Origin: Algoriphagus sanaruensis
Lineage (GTDB): Bacteria > Bacteroidota > Bacteroidia > Cytophagales > Cyclobacteriaceae
NCBI RefSeq assembly: GCF_001593605.1
Contig: NZ_CP012836.1
Coordinates: 806,001-870,000 of the forward strand
Direction: 5' to 3'
Length of the DNA stretch: 64,000 bases
Of the stretch, positions 33,730 to 42,282 are shown piece after piece. The notes beneath the pieces are model-generated. The model saw nothing but the letters and a program-made list of their open reading frames with translations. It made no database searches and was not told where the DNA came from. Every line of letters starts with the position of its first letter. The stretch's first letter is position 1. Position numbers and translations under genes: made by a program.

Positions 33730-34338
33730 TTATTCTCTTACCCATCCCACTTTATCCGCGATGGGCTCGCGCTTTCCAGCAGGCCAGTTGTCAGTGGCGG
33801 GCTTGGCAACATAGAAAAAGCCCATCAGCATATCTTCGCCTTCCAGTCCAAAGTCTTCTCTCGCTTCGGGCCAAAAAGTGGGTCCGCCAGTTCCCCAGTA
33901 GCAAGCCAACCCATGGGCACAGGCAGTGAGATACATATTTTGTACTGCCATAGCCGTGGCGGCAATTTCCTCCATTACAGGAATGCCAGAACCTTCGGTC
34001 CGCTTCATCAGGATGGCGATCACATGAGAAGCTTTGGTTGGGTTTTCTTTGAATTTTTGGTAGGTGGCTTCGATAAATGGAGTACCGTTTTTCTCCGCTC
34101 GCATCTTGTACATTTCGGCCTGATAGTCACCAAATTTCTTCAAGCCCTCACCGGTGTAGACAATAAATCTCCAAGGTTGGGTGAGTTTATGTGTTGGTGC
34201 CCAGTTGGCGTTTTCGAGCATTTCCTCAATAATGGAGTCCTCAATTGGGTCATTTTCTTTGAATTGAGCGACAAACATGGATCGACGGCCACGGATGATT
34301 TTGGTAACCTCTTCGGTATTGAAATCGGGTTTTTGCAT
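33730..34338 (-). CDS. Nitroreductase-family FMN oxidoreductase
   Basis: 202 residues: RGRRSMFVAQF near the N-terminus for FMN phosphate binding, NANWAPTHKLTQPWRFIVY, and a C-terminal GFFYVAKPA region. It resembles the YdjA/TdsD-like small nitroreductases, which use NAD(P)H to reduce nitro compounds, quinones or flavins. It lacks the Glu-x3-Tyr/Lys lid of the IYD-like paralogue at 9742-10422. Stands alone. Confidence 0.9.
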   Translation of the reverse strand: MQKPDFNTEEVTKIIRGRRSMFVAQFKENDPIEDSIIEEMLENANWAPTHKLTQPWRFIVYTGEGLKKFGDYQAEMYKMRAEKNGTPFIEATYQKFKENPTKASHVIAILMKRTEGSGIPVMEEIAATAMAVQNMYLTACAHGLACYWGTGGPTFWPEAREDFGLEGEDMLMGFFYVAKPATDNWPAGKREPIADKVGWVRE

Positions 34339-34419
34339 GGTGATGGTTTGGATTTACACTGTTGGAAAATTAAGCGAGATTGATTGAAAAAAGGGTCCTT
34401 TCCATTTAGAATAATTCAA

Positions 34420-34992
34420 TTAGCCAAAATAGCATTCGATCACAACGGCAAGTGGTATCACACATTCTTCTGTCCAACCTGATTCGGGATTGCGATAATA
34501 AACATATACCGTTTCAGATTTTGGTTTGCGAATAAGAACAAAGGCGTAATTCGAGTAAATGATGGGTTCTGCTATGTAGACCGTCGACTCATCCTCTCTC
34601 TTTCTTTTCAATTTTGTCTTTGAGCTAAGTTTATTTTTATCTAAAAATTTGACAGAGAGCTCTGAACCTAACTCCGGAAGCCTATCCAATACAGCTGGTA
34701 ATTCCTCATCAGTAAATTTATAAAGCAATAAAAATTCCTCCGATTTTAGTTCCAATAAGCGATCTATCCAGGAAGGATCTCCAATGGATTGATGAAATAG
34801 TTTGAATTCATCATTTTTGTTTTTATGATAGGTCAAACTTAGTAATTCATACTGATCATCAGTCAGCTCTTTAGAGGTAGACTCACTTTGTGCGGTGGCA
34901 AAGTTTATGTTGATTCCTAGGAAAAAATAAAGACTGAAACAGATTAACAAAATGAATGGACTTTTTACCTTTTCTCCTGTAGGCATTTCCAT
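34420..34992 (-). CDS. Secreted protein of unknown function
   Basis: About 190 residues if begun at the ATG 34992, which gives a normal signal peptide (MEMPTGEKVKSP, then a hydrophobic helix ending INFATAQ); in-frame ATGs at 35028 and 35067 would add an unusually long N-terminal region, the latter overlapping the DUF433 gene by 8 bp. The mature protein is charged and Leu-rich with a KLKRKRED basic patch, and ends in beta-like strands YVYYRNPESGW and VIPLAVVIECYFG. I do not recognise a family. More AT-rich than its neighbours. Confidence 0.55.
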   Translation of the reverse strand: MEMPTGEKVKSPFILLICFSLYFFLGININFATAQSESTSKELTDDQYELLSLTYHKNKNDEFKLFHQSIGDPSWIDRLLELKSEEFLLLYKFTDEELPAVLDRLPELGSELSVKFLDKNKLSSKTKLKRKREDESTVYIAEPIIYSNYAFVLIRKPKSETVYVYYRNPESGWTEECVIPLAVVIECYFG

Positions 34993-35059
34993 GTGTAGAA
35001 TTAATTTCTGGCCTAATCTTGTTTTCATTTTATTACAAAAAGTAAAGCCATAAGTTTGA

Positions 35060-35278
35060 CTAGGCATATTTCAACTTCTGCTCCCGATCTGCTGCAAATG
35101 CTAAGCTACCTTTCAGCTGATCTAATGTCAACTCCGGAAAATCGGCAATTATATCATCCATACTCATTCCAGAAGCCATCCAGCCTAGGACATCAGACAC
35201 ACTGATGCGAGTCCCCTTAATACAGGGTCTTCCAAATCGGATATTGGGGTCGATGCTTATGTAATCCAAATAATTCAT
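35060..35278 (-). CDS. DUF433 antitoxin-like protein without partner
   Basis: 72 residues: ISIDPNIRFGRPCIKGTRIS, then VSDVLGWMASGMSMDDIIADF and LTLDQLKGSLAFA, the complete DUF433 helix-turn-helix domain. In the family it is usually the antitoxin of a DUF5615 PIN-like toxin encoded immediately downstream. Here the next gene is an unrelated secreted protein, and the preceding one is a MazE-tail-like fragment, so the toxin appears to be missing. Confidence 0.85.
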   Translation of the reverse strand: MNYLDYISIDPNIRFGRPCIKGTRISVSDVLGWMASGMSMDDIIADFPELTLDQLKGSLAFAADREQKLKYA

Positions 35279-35288
35279 AGGCTATAAT

Positions 35289-35471
35289 TTACGGATGTTT
35301 TTTGGATTGGTCTGAAATTTCATCGTCTTTCCAATCGTTTTCCGGATCCGAAAGAAATGATTCGTCCTCGAAAACATCTGGGATTAAGAGCTGGTCATCA
35401 ACCGCCTCATTCATTTCCTTAAAAGCCTCAGCCCAGCCTTTTCGTGGTTGATTTTTTTGTGCTTCTTCCAT
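35289..35471 (-). CDS. MazE C-terminal-like fragment (antitoxin tail)
   Basis: 60 residues. PRKGWAEAFKEMNEAVDDQLL followed by acidic IPDVFEDE and NDWKDDE resembles the toxin-neutralising C-terminal tail of AbrB-type MazE antitoxins. The DNA-binding AbrB domain that should precede it is absent: only 5 bp separate its ATG from the S10 peptidase stop. No MazF follows; DUF433 does, 10 bp later. It may be a remnant, or a free inhibitor of a toxin elsewhere. Confidence 0.6.
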   Translation of the reverse strand: MEEAQKNQPRKGWAEAFKEMNEAVDDQLLIPDVFEDESFLSDPENDWKDDEISDQSKKHP

Positions 35472-35476
35472 GATCT

Positions 35477-36988
35477 TTACTTCAACATCCCCTCCAAAAA
35501 CCTCCTCACATCTTTGGCCAAGGCATCGAAATCCTCTTGTCGGTTGTACATCATGTGGCCGGCTTCGTAGTAGGTCATTTCGATCCGTTCCTGAGGAAAA
35601 TTATGGCGTGCAAAGGTATATTCCGCGTCAAAAAACGGGGTGATCAAGTCATAATACCCATTAGCAACCATCACTTTCATCTGAGTATTTCTGTGCATGG
35701 CTTCACTTAGAGCTCTTGCGGTACTCACATAGCTGGGTTCCCAATAGGCTCCATCAGGTACCGGCTTCCAGTTCCAACTGCCACCCATTCCTTCGGCTGA
35801 GGTGAAATAGGGGCGATCCAGCGTCACTTTCAGATCTCGCATCAGGTAGTCGTTGAAAACGGCAGTATAAGCAGCTCCCGTCATGTAACCGGCCGGGTCT
35901 CCCAAAACCGGACCTTCGGCTACTTTGTCTGTCTCGGTGGCCAAATACCTTCCGTCCAAGGTTCCGATGGCTTTTCCCTCTTCCCGAAGGAGTTCCTTTT
36001 TGAAGCGATGCATCAGAATCTGATTATCCGAGCGGAGAATGTATGCCTTGTCTAAACCGGTGAAGTAGGCTAGTTTTTCTGCAATGGCTTCTTTCTGTGC
36101 TTGGGTTTGCTTTTCCCCAAGGAAAAGGGAAGTCAAATACTCTCCATAGGCAAATTCTCTCGCTTCTTGCGCAAAAGCTTCAATCGTTTTTCCTTTTCCC
36201 GCCCTTCCATGATACCATGCAGTCACCGCTTGAGAAGGAAGGTAGGTAAAAAAGGAAGTGAGGTTATCCTCCCAGCTCGAGGAACCAGCGTAATCCAGAG
36301 CCTGGGAAATCAAAATAATGCCATTCAAGGCCATGGTTTGTCCGCTACCCTCTAATACCTGTGCAACTTTTGCTGCGCGGGTGGTTCCAAAGCTTTCCCC
36401 GGCCATAAACTTTGGTGCTTGCCATCTGCCATGTTGCGTCACCCAAGTGCGCATAAACTGAGCAACGGATGTTGCGTCCTCATTCAATCCCCAAAAATCT
36501 GAGGTCTTGCCTACGCCTTCTACTTGGCTAAACCCCGTACCGATCGGATCGATAAATACCAAATCCGTGAGGTCCAAAAGTGCCTGAGTGTTTTCCACAA
36601 ATCGATAGGGTGCGGCACCGTCATCCGTCTTGGCTTCTGAGTCAGTTTTCACCACCTTGGGACCAAAGAATCCCACATGTAGCCAAATACTTGCCGAACC
36701 TGGACCTCCATTGAAGATAAAGAGTACAGGTCTCTTGGAAGAGTCAACACCCTCGCGGATATAGGAAGTAGACCATAGTGATCCGGTCACTTCTCCTTTG
36801 GAGTTTTTTAGAAAAGTCTCCCCAACGACTGCTTTATAAGTGATTTTTTGACCATTGAAAGTTCCGCTATGAGTAGTTTCAAATTTTTGAGGATCCCGAG
36901 GAACCCACTTGGATTCAGTGTTTTCTTCTTGAGAAAAGGAAACTATAGATATAAGCAGACAAAGAAGTAAAATCGAGATTTTTCTCAT
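35477..36988 (-). CDS. Secreted S10-family serine carboxypeptidase-like protein
   Basis: 503 residues with a signal peptide (ISILLLCLLISIVSFSQ). Alpha/beta-hydrolase signatures: oxyanion NGGPGSASIWLH (about 93-104), nucleophile elbow GESFGTTRAA (Ser about 199), Asp in ANGYYDLITPFFDAEYTF (about 447) and His in YEAGHMMYN (about 479). S10 enzymes trim C-terminal residues at acidic pH in eukaryotes; bacterial members are probably periplasmic. The two antitoxin-like genes and the unknown secreted gene follow in the same direction with gaps of 5-10 bp. Confidence 0.9.
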   Translation of the reverse strand: MRKISILLLCLLISIVSFSQEENTESKWVPRDPQKFETTHSGTFNGQKITYKAVVGETFLKNSKGEVTGSLWSTSYIREGVDSSKRPVLFIFNGGPGSASIWLHVGFFGPKVVKTDSEAKTDDGAAPYRFVENTQALLDLTDLVFIDPIGTGFSQVEGVGKTSDFWGLNEDATSVAQFMRTWVTQHGRWQAPKFMAGESFGTTRAAKVAQVLEGSGQTMALNGIILISQALDYAGSSSWEDNLTSFFTYLPSQAVTAWYHGRAGKGKTIEAFAQEAREFAYGEYLTSLFLGEKQTQAQKEAIAEKLAYFTGLDKAYILRSDNQILMHRFKKELLREEGKAIGTLDGRYLATETDKVAEGPVLGDPAGYMTGAAYTAVFNDYLMRDLKVTLDRPYFTSAEGMGGSWNWKPVPDGAYWEPSYVSTARALSEAMHRNTQMKVMVANGYYDLITPFFDAEYTFARHNFPQERIEMTYYEAGHMMYNRQEDFDALAKDVRRFLEGMLK

Positions 36989-37201
36989 AATTGAATTTTT
37001 AAAGATAGCTGTTCAAATATTTCAAAGATATGCCTAAAGCAAGATAGCAATATCGGGAAGCCTATCTCAATTTATCCCACGGAGCATTTCTTGTTTATGA
37101 AAAGATATTGTAGAAGATATTTTTTAAAATATAGCCTAGGCCGAGATAGATACCTCACGAAGTATATCTTAAAATCTATCTCGCAAAGCATATCTCTTAC
37201 A
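36989..37201. repeat. Degenerate AGATATGCTTCGCGAGATA-type intergenic repeats
   Basis: 213 bp between the S10 and TonB-receptor genes contain about five degenerate, mutually inverted copies of a word seen also near 45 kb: for example GATATGCCTAAAGCAAGATA (37027-37046) and TCTCGCAAAGCATATCTCTT (37179-37198). The unit resembles AAGATATGCTTCGCGAGATA and its imperfect reverse complement TATCTCGGCTTTAGCCATA. Confidence 0.7.
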
Positions 37202-39433
37202 TCAATAATTCAACCCTATTTTCACTCCCCCATACCAATTCCTAGATGGAGCTGGCTGATAGAACCTTCCCCCAAAAGCATTCAGATCATTGCCCAGGCT
37301 GTAGCTTTCGTCCAGTAGATTATCCACTCCGGCAAAAAGCTCCAAGTCGAAATTCCCCAAGCTTTTCACCCAGCCTGCTCTTAGATTGACCAAGTCATAG
37401 GACTCCTGAAATACTGTATTGGCATCATTCAGAGGAATTTTTTCGGTAAACTGATGGGTAAAATTCAGGTAGATTCCGGGTCTGGTTCGGATATCCAATC
37501 GGCTGACCACATTGTGGGGAGGCACTCCTGTCAGGTCATTTCCAGAAAAGTCATTGGTTTGTTTTTTATAGTCGATAAAGGTGAAAAACTGCCCGGTGTA
37601 GGCTGTTCCGACCAAGAAGTCTTTGATGAACCCACTAGCATTTCTCAAGATCGCGTAATCCAAAGATGCTTCAATTCCTTTTTGATCCGTCGAACCTGCA
37701 TTTCGGAAGAGTACCACGCCATTGGCATTGGTAAAGGTGGTGATCGTCTCGTCCAATTTGAGGTAGTATGCGATGAGTTCGAGGTTGAATTTCTCTTTTC
37801 CTAAACGATAACCGATCTCGTAATTCACGCCTTTTTCAGCTTCCAGATCCAGGTTCAAGCTACCTTCATTGGTTCGGACTTCATCGATGGTAGGTGGGGA
37901 AAAGCCACTGCTGATCGAGCCATAGAACGAGCTGAAAGGATTCAATCGATAATTAAGCGCGACTCTGGGTACCACAATTGGATCAAAGGTTCGGGTTTGA
38001 AGTCCTGTACGCCCGCCCGCAGCATCGATTTGCCGATCGATCTCGTAGCCGGAGAAGTTTTCACTTAAGCCCAGCGTAACCAATAGCTTTTCTGTCAGAT
38101 TCAATTCGGCTTGCTGGAAGAAGAAGCCTTGGTACGTCCGGAGTTTGTCAGCAAAGCGAACCGTATCGGCCTTTCCGGCGCGGTTTCCAAAGTTTTGTGC
38201 ATCGGTGATGGCATTTTGAAATTCTGCTCCAGCAATCAGGCGAAGTTCTTTTCCACCCAATTTGGTCTCATGAGTAAACTTGGTCCTTGCCCCGTAGCCA
38301 AAGCCTAATTCCTTTTTGTAATCCAAAATGAATGGATTTTCGAAGTTGTTGGTATTGAGGTAGACCGTGGTGTTATTGCTGGTTTTCTCCGAAAAGCGAT
38401 ACAAATGTCCCAAAGAAAGCAAGACCGATTGTTGGGAAATGGAGCTGTTTTGGTTGATCGAACCTGGACGGGCTTGTCTTGGATTTGCAGCCAATTGGTC
38501 TGCATTGAGTGCACCGGGGATTTGATAATCCAAATCTGAAATCAGCAATTGAGTCCGGATTTCCTGTTTTTCAGATACATGGAAATAGCCTCCCAACTGA
38601 AATACTTGTCGATCTACTGCTGAGTGCTCCCGATAACCGTCAGATTTTTGGCTGACGTAGGATGCCTCGATCCCTCCATTTCCTACTTGTTGGGATAGTC
38701 CCAAGCGGAATCTGGAGAGCCCGAAATCTCCCGCTAGAAAGTCGGTGGAGATCCTGTTCTCGCTCAAATTGGGTTGACTGAAAAGCGAAATTGCACCACC
38801 GTTACCTGCTCCATAAATGCTTCCCGAGGGACCTTTTACAATCTCGGAAGTCCGGATGTTGGACAAATCGAGCAAATTCAAAGCCGTGGTCCCATCAGGA
38901 GAAGTAAAAGGCACCTCATTCCAATATACTTTCACATTTCGCACTCCAAAAGGTGACCGAAGAGAACTCCCACGGATGGACACCCGATAGCTGGCAGGTG
39001 CTCGTTCCTCGATGCGAACCCCTGCTTTTTGATTGAAGGCATTGACTGGAGATATCTCATTAAAACGGCTAAAGTCCCGCTCAGAAACAGTCACAACCGC
39101 AGCTGATTGCTCCAAAAGAGGGCGCTCAGATTCAAAAGCAGTTACCGTTACAGCAGAGAGATTGAGCACGGTTGGGATCAGCTGCACCTCAAATTCACCA
39201 CTGGAAAAGGTTTTCTCCAAGGTCTCATAGCCTTCGAGGGCAAAGGTGATTTTTAGATTTTCTCCTGAGAAAGCAACAATCCCCGAAGCATTGGTTCGCA
39301 GAATAGTTTTATCCGCTTTGACCCGGACATTTTCCAAGGGAAGTCCGGTGATCTGATCAGTAATTTTGAGTTGGATTTGGGCTTGAAGCCCAAGAGAAAT
39401 CAAAAAAAAGAGGAAGGTGATTACTTTTTTCAT
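37202..39433 (-). CDS. TonB-dependent outer-membrane receptor
   Basis: 743 residues: signal peptide ending LQAQ (about 19), a carboxypeptidase-regulatory-like domain (LPLENVRVKADKTILRTNAS), a plug domain with ISPVNAFNQKAGVRIEERAP and RGSSLRSPFGVRNVKV, and a 22-strand barrel ending GGVKIGLNY. Size and plug match siderophore- or vitamin-type receptors rather than SusC. No SusD partner is adjacent. Divergent from the alpha-L-fucosidase gene 132 bp away; a shared role in glycan uptake is possible but not shown. Upstream of repeats at 36989-37201. Confidence 0.93.
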   Translation of the reverse strand: MKKVITFLFFLISLGLQAQIQLKITDQITGLPLENVRVKADKTILRTNASGIVAFSGENLKITFALEGYETLEKTFSSGEFEVQLIPTVLNLSAVTVTAFESERPLLEQSAAVVTVSERDFSRFNEISPVNAFNQKAGVRIEERAPASYRVSIRGSSLRSPFGVRNVKVYWNEVPFTSPDGTTALNLLDLSNIRTSEIVKGPSGSIYGAGNGGAISLFSQPNLSENRISTDFLAGDFGLSRFRLGLSQQVGNGGIEASYVSQKSDGYREHSAVDRQVFQLGGYFHVSEKQEIRTQLLISDLDYQIPGALNADQLAANPRQARPGSINQNSSISQQSVLLSLGHLYRFSEKTSNNTTVYLNTNNFENPFILDYKKELGFGYGARTKFTHETKLGGKELRLIAGAEFQNAITDAQNFGNRAGKADTVRFADKLRTYQGFFFQQAELNLTEKLLVTLGLSENFSGYEIDRQIDAAGGRTGLQTRTFDPIVVPRVALNYRLNPFSSFYGSISSGFSPPTIDEVRTNEGSLNLDLEAEKGVNYEIGYRLGKEKFNLELIAYYLKLDETITTFTNANGVVLFRNAGSTDQKGIEASLDYAILRNASGFIKDFLVGTAYTGQFFTFIDYKKQTNDFSGNDLTGVPPHNVVSRLDIRTRPGIYLNFTHQFTEKIPLNDANTVFQESYDLVNLRAGWVKSLGNFDLELFAGVDNLLDESYSLGNDLNAFGGRFYQPAPSRNWYGGVKIGLNY

Positions 39434-39565
39434 GAGGGAAAATTACAAGGAAAGACATTGACAAAAGCCGATTTTCTGCGCAAAGGTTTCCAAACTCAGT
39501 CATCGGTCAATTTTTGTTTCCGATTCCCGGACAAAATCGGTAGGTTTTGAATCAAATTCCGCATT

Positions 39566-41617
39566 ATGAAGAAATATGTTTTGCCACTTTTTGCCCTAGG
39601 ATTGAGTTTTTGTGCCGAAAAGGCCGCCCCACCAGAGCCTATTTTACCGATTCCGAACGAACGCCAAATCGCTTGGCAGGAGCTCCAGTTTTACGGATTT
39701 GTCCATTTCAATATGAATACCTTCTCCGACCGGGAATGGGGATTTGGAGATGAAAAGCCGGATCAGTTTAATCCAACCGCACTCGATGCCAGACAATGGG
39801 CAAGAATCGCCAAGGAAGCAGGCATGAAAGGCCTGATCATCACTGCCAAGCATCACGATGGATTTGTCCTTTGGCCGTCAAAGTACACCGAGCATTCGGT
39901 GAAAAACAGCCCTTGGAGGGAAGGAAAGGGCGATTTGATTCAAGAATTTGTGGACGCCTGTCGGGAATATGGACTCAAAGTCGGGATCTATTATTCCCCT
40001 TGGGACCGAAATCATCCCGACTATGGCAAGCCTGAATACATCACCTACATGCGCAATCAGCTGACGGAGTTGCTGACCAATTACGGAGAAATATACGAGG
40101 TCTGGTTTGATGGTGCCAATGGCGGAACAGGTTGGTATGGCGGAGCAAATGAGGAGCGAAAAGTGGACAAATTCAACTATTACGATTGGCCAACGACCCA
40201 TGAATTGGTCCGAAAACTTCAGCCTAATGCCATGATGTTCAGCGATGCCGGACCTGATGTACGCTGGGTGGGCAACGAGGATGGCTTTGCGTACGAGACT
40301 ACTTGGTCCAATTTGATGCGGGATTCAGTCTATGCAGGCATGCCTGATTTTGATAAATGGGCCACGGGTCAGGAAAATGGAACCCATTGGGTGCCCGCCG
40401 AATCCGATGTGAGCATCCGTCCGGGATGGTACTACCACACCTACGAGGATCACAAAGTGAAAACACTGCCGGACTTAATGGAAATCTATTACAACAGCAT
40501 CGGGAGGAATAGCTCCCTGTTGATCAACTTCCCCGTGGATACCCGAGGCTTAATCCATGAAAAAGACGAAGAAGCCATTTTGAAAATGGCTGCCAAAGTC
40601 AAAGAAGATTTTGCAGTCAATCTTGCTAAAGATGCTTCCTTCGAAGCAAGCGTAGATCGAGGCAAAGGATACACGGCAGATTTGCTAAATGACGATGATT
40701 TCAATTCGTATTGGACGACTCCCGATGGGCAGTTGCAGGCTTCCGTGGAGGTGGATTTTGGAAAAACAGTTTCCTTCAACCGTCTCCTGATTCAGGAATT
40801 TGTCAACCTTGGGCAACGCGTGAAAGCTTTTTCCCTAGAAAAAGAAGTAAACGGTAGCTGGGAAAAAATCGCAGAAGGAACTACGATCGGGTACAAGCGG
40901 ATTTTAAGATTTGCGGATACCGAAGCCCAGAAAATCCGAATCAACTTTCTGGATGGAAAAGGTATTCCGGTTATTTCTGAAATTGGGGTCTATTCCGCTC
41001 CTGCCTTGCTTTTTCCTCCGAAAATCACCCGAACTCCCGAAGGAAAAGTTACCATCCAGGCCGCAGAGTCTGAGTTGGAAGTCTTCTTCACCACGGATGG
41101 ATCTGCTCCAAAAGTTGGGCAAAACGCCTATTCCGATGCCTTTGAACTCCTTCAGCCCGCTACTGTTCAGGCTATCGCGGTAGATTCCAAAACCGGAAAA
41201 ACCTCCGATCCTGCCCGAGTGGATTTTGACCTAGCCAAAGCTAACTGGAAAGTCATTTCATCCGATTCGCTTGCCATTCGCGCCGTTGATGAGCGGGCTA
41301 ATTCTTATTGGACTTCAAAAACCAATGACCTGACCATTGATCTGGGTCAGGAAGTGGAACTGAAAGGTTTTACCTATCTGCCGATGCAAGCCAGATACCC
41401 AAGTGGATACATCGCCGATTATGCTTTGGAAGTGAGTGGAGATGGGAAAAGCTGGAAGCGAGTCGCTCAAGGTGAATTTTCCAATATCAAAAACAGCCCG
41501 ATTGAGCAAATCATCAAAATGGATCCAATCAAGGCCCGATTTGTTAGGCTAAAGGCCCTTCGAACCGTAGATGGGAATGCAGCTACGTTTGGGGAGTTTG
41601 GGGTCATCACCCGCTAA
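39566..41617 (+). CDS. GH29 alpha-L-fucosidase lipoprotein with discoidin-like domains
   Basis: 683 residues. A lipobox-like LGLSFC (Cys16) at the signal-peptide end. GH29 core from about 35 to 350: TAKHHDGFVLWPSKYT (94-109) and EVWFDGANGG with nucleophile Asp182. About 360-470 and 560-680 form F5/8-type beta-sandwich domains, with a chitobiase/hexosaminidase-C-like Ig domain between (FFTTDGSAPKVG). The enzyme removes alpha-L-fucose from glycans at the cell surface or periplasm. GMC and gluconate-dehydrogenase-subunit genes follow, and a TonB receptor is divergent. Confidence 0.93.
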   Translation: MKKYVLPLFALGLSFCAEKAAPPEPILPIPNERQIAWQELQFYGFVHFNMNTFSDREWGFGDEKPDQFNPTALDARQWARIAKEAGMKGLIITAKHHDGFVLWPSKYTEHSVKNSPWREGKGDLIQEFVDACREYGLKVGIYYSPWDRNHPDYGKPEYITYMRNQLTELLTNYGEIYEVWFDGANGGTGWYGGANEERKVDKFNYYDWPTTHELVRKLQPNAMMFSDAGPDVRWVGNEDGFAYETTWSNLMRDSVYAGMPDFDKWATGQENGTHWVPAESDVSIRPGWYYHTYEDHKVKTLPDLMEIYYNSIGRNSSLLINFPVDTRGLIHEKDEEAILKMAAKVKEDFAVNLAKDASFEASVDRGKGYTADLLNDDDFNSYWTTPDGQLQASVEVDFGKTVSFNRLLIQEFVNLGQRVKAFSLEKEVNGSWEKIAEGTTIGYKRILRFADTEAQKIRINFLDGKGIPVISEIGVYSAPALLFPPKITRTPEGKVTIQAAESELEVFFTTDGSAPKVGQNAYSDAFELLQPATVQAIAVDSKTGKTSDPARVDFDLAKANWKVISSDSLAIRAVDERANSYWTSKTNDLTIDLGQEVELKGFTYLPMQARYPSGYIADYALEVSGDGKSWKRVAQGEFSNIKNSPIEQIIKMDPIKARFVRLKALRTVDGNAATFGEFGVITR

Positions 41618-41709
41618 TCTCAGCCTTGTAAAATTCAGGTAGGGATTTTTCGATAAAATCCCTACTTTCTCCCCTCAATTGCTTTAAACCCAATCTATCG
41701 CCTATACTT

Positions 41710-42282
41710 ATGAACAGACGACATGCTTTGCGGCATATTGCGCTGATATCCGGAGGTCTTGCCCTGATCCCTTCCTGTGACTTCAGCAAAGACGACATCC
41801 TCGCCGCCTACAAAAATCTGAAAGTTACCGCCTCCCAAAAAGCGCTTCTTGCTGCCATTTCAGATACTATCATTCCAGCCGGAGAAATCAAAGGTGCGCT
41901 TGATCTTGAGGTGCCTGACTTTATCCTCGTGATGGTCAATGACTGCTTTACCAAGGAAAATCAGGAGAAATTCACCGCCGGATTGACGGCTTTTCCGGAT
42001 TATGTCAAGGAATCAAAAGGCAAGAAATACAACGAGCTTTCGACCAAGGAAAAAGAGCAACTTATTCTCGATGCGGCTAAGCTGGAAGGAGATGATTCTG
42101 AAGAAGGTAAACGAAAAGCAGCGATCGTCTACTTCCTCAATTCCACCAAGCGATTTACCATCCAAGGATACATGGCATCCGAATACATCCAAACTGAAAT
42201 CATTCCATATTCCCTAATACCTGGCGAATACAACGGCGCCGTATTGATCACTGACCTTCAAAAACCACGCATCAATGGCTAA
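41710..42282 (+). CDS. Gluconate 2-dehydrogenase subunit 3 family protein
   Basis: 190 residues with a twin-arginine-like leader (NRRHALRHIALISGGLAL) ending in a cysteine (PSC, about 24) that may be lipidated. The core includes AISDTIIPAGEIKGAL, VPDFILVMVNDC and FTIQGYMASEYIQTEI, the subunit-3 pattern. The family forms a small Tat-exported escort for GMC sugar dehydrogenases. It overlaps the GMC gene by 8 bp, which fixes the pair as a complex. Confidence 0.87.
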   Translation: MNRRHALRHIALISGGLALIPSCDFSKDDILAAYKNLKVTASQKALLAAISDTIIPAGEIKGALDLEVPDFILVMVNDCFTKENQEKFTAGLTAFPDYVKESKGKKYNELSTKEKEQLILDAAKLEGDDSEEGKRKAAIVYFLNSTKRFTIQGYMASEYIQTEIIPYSLIPGEYNGAVLITDLQKPRING

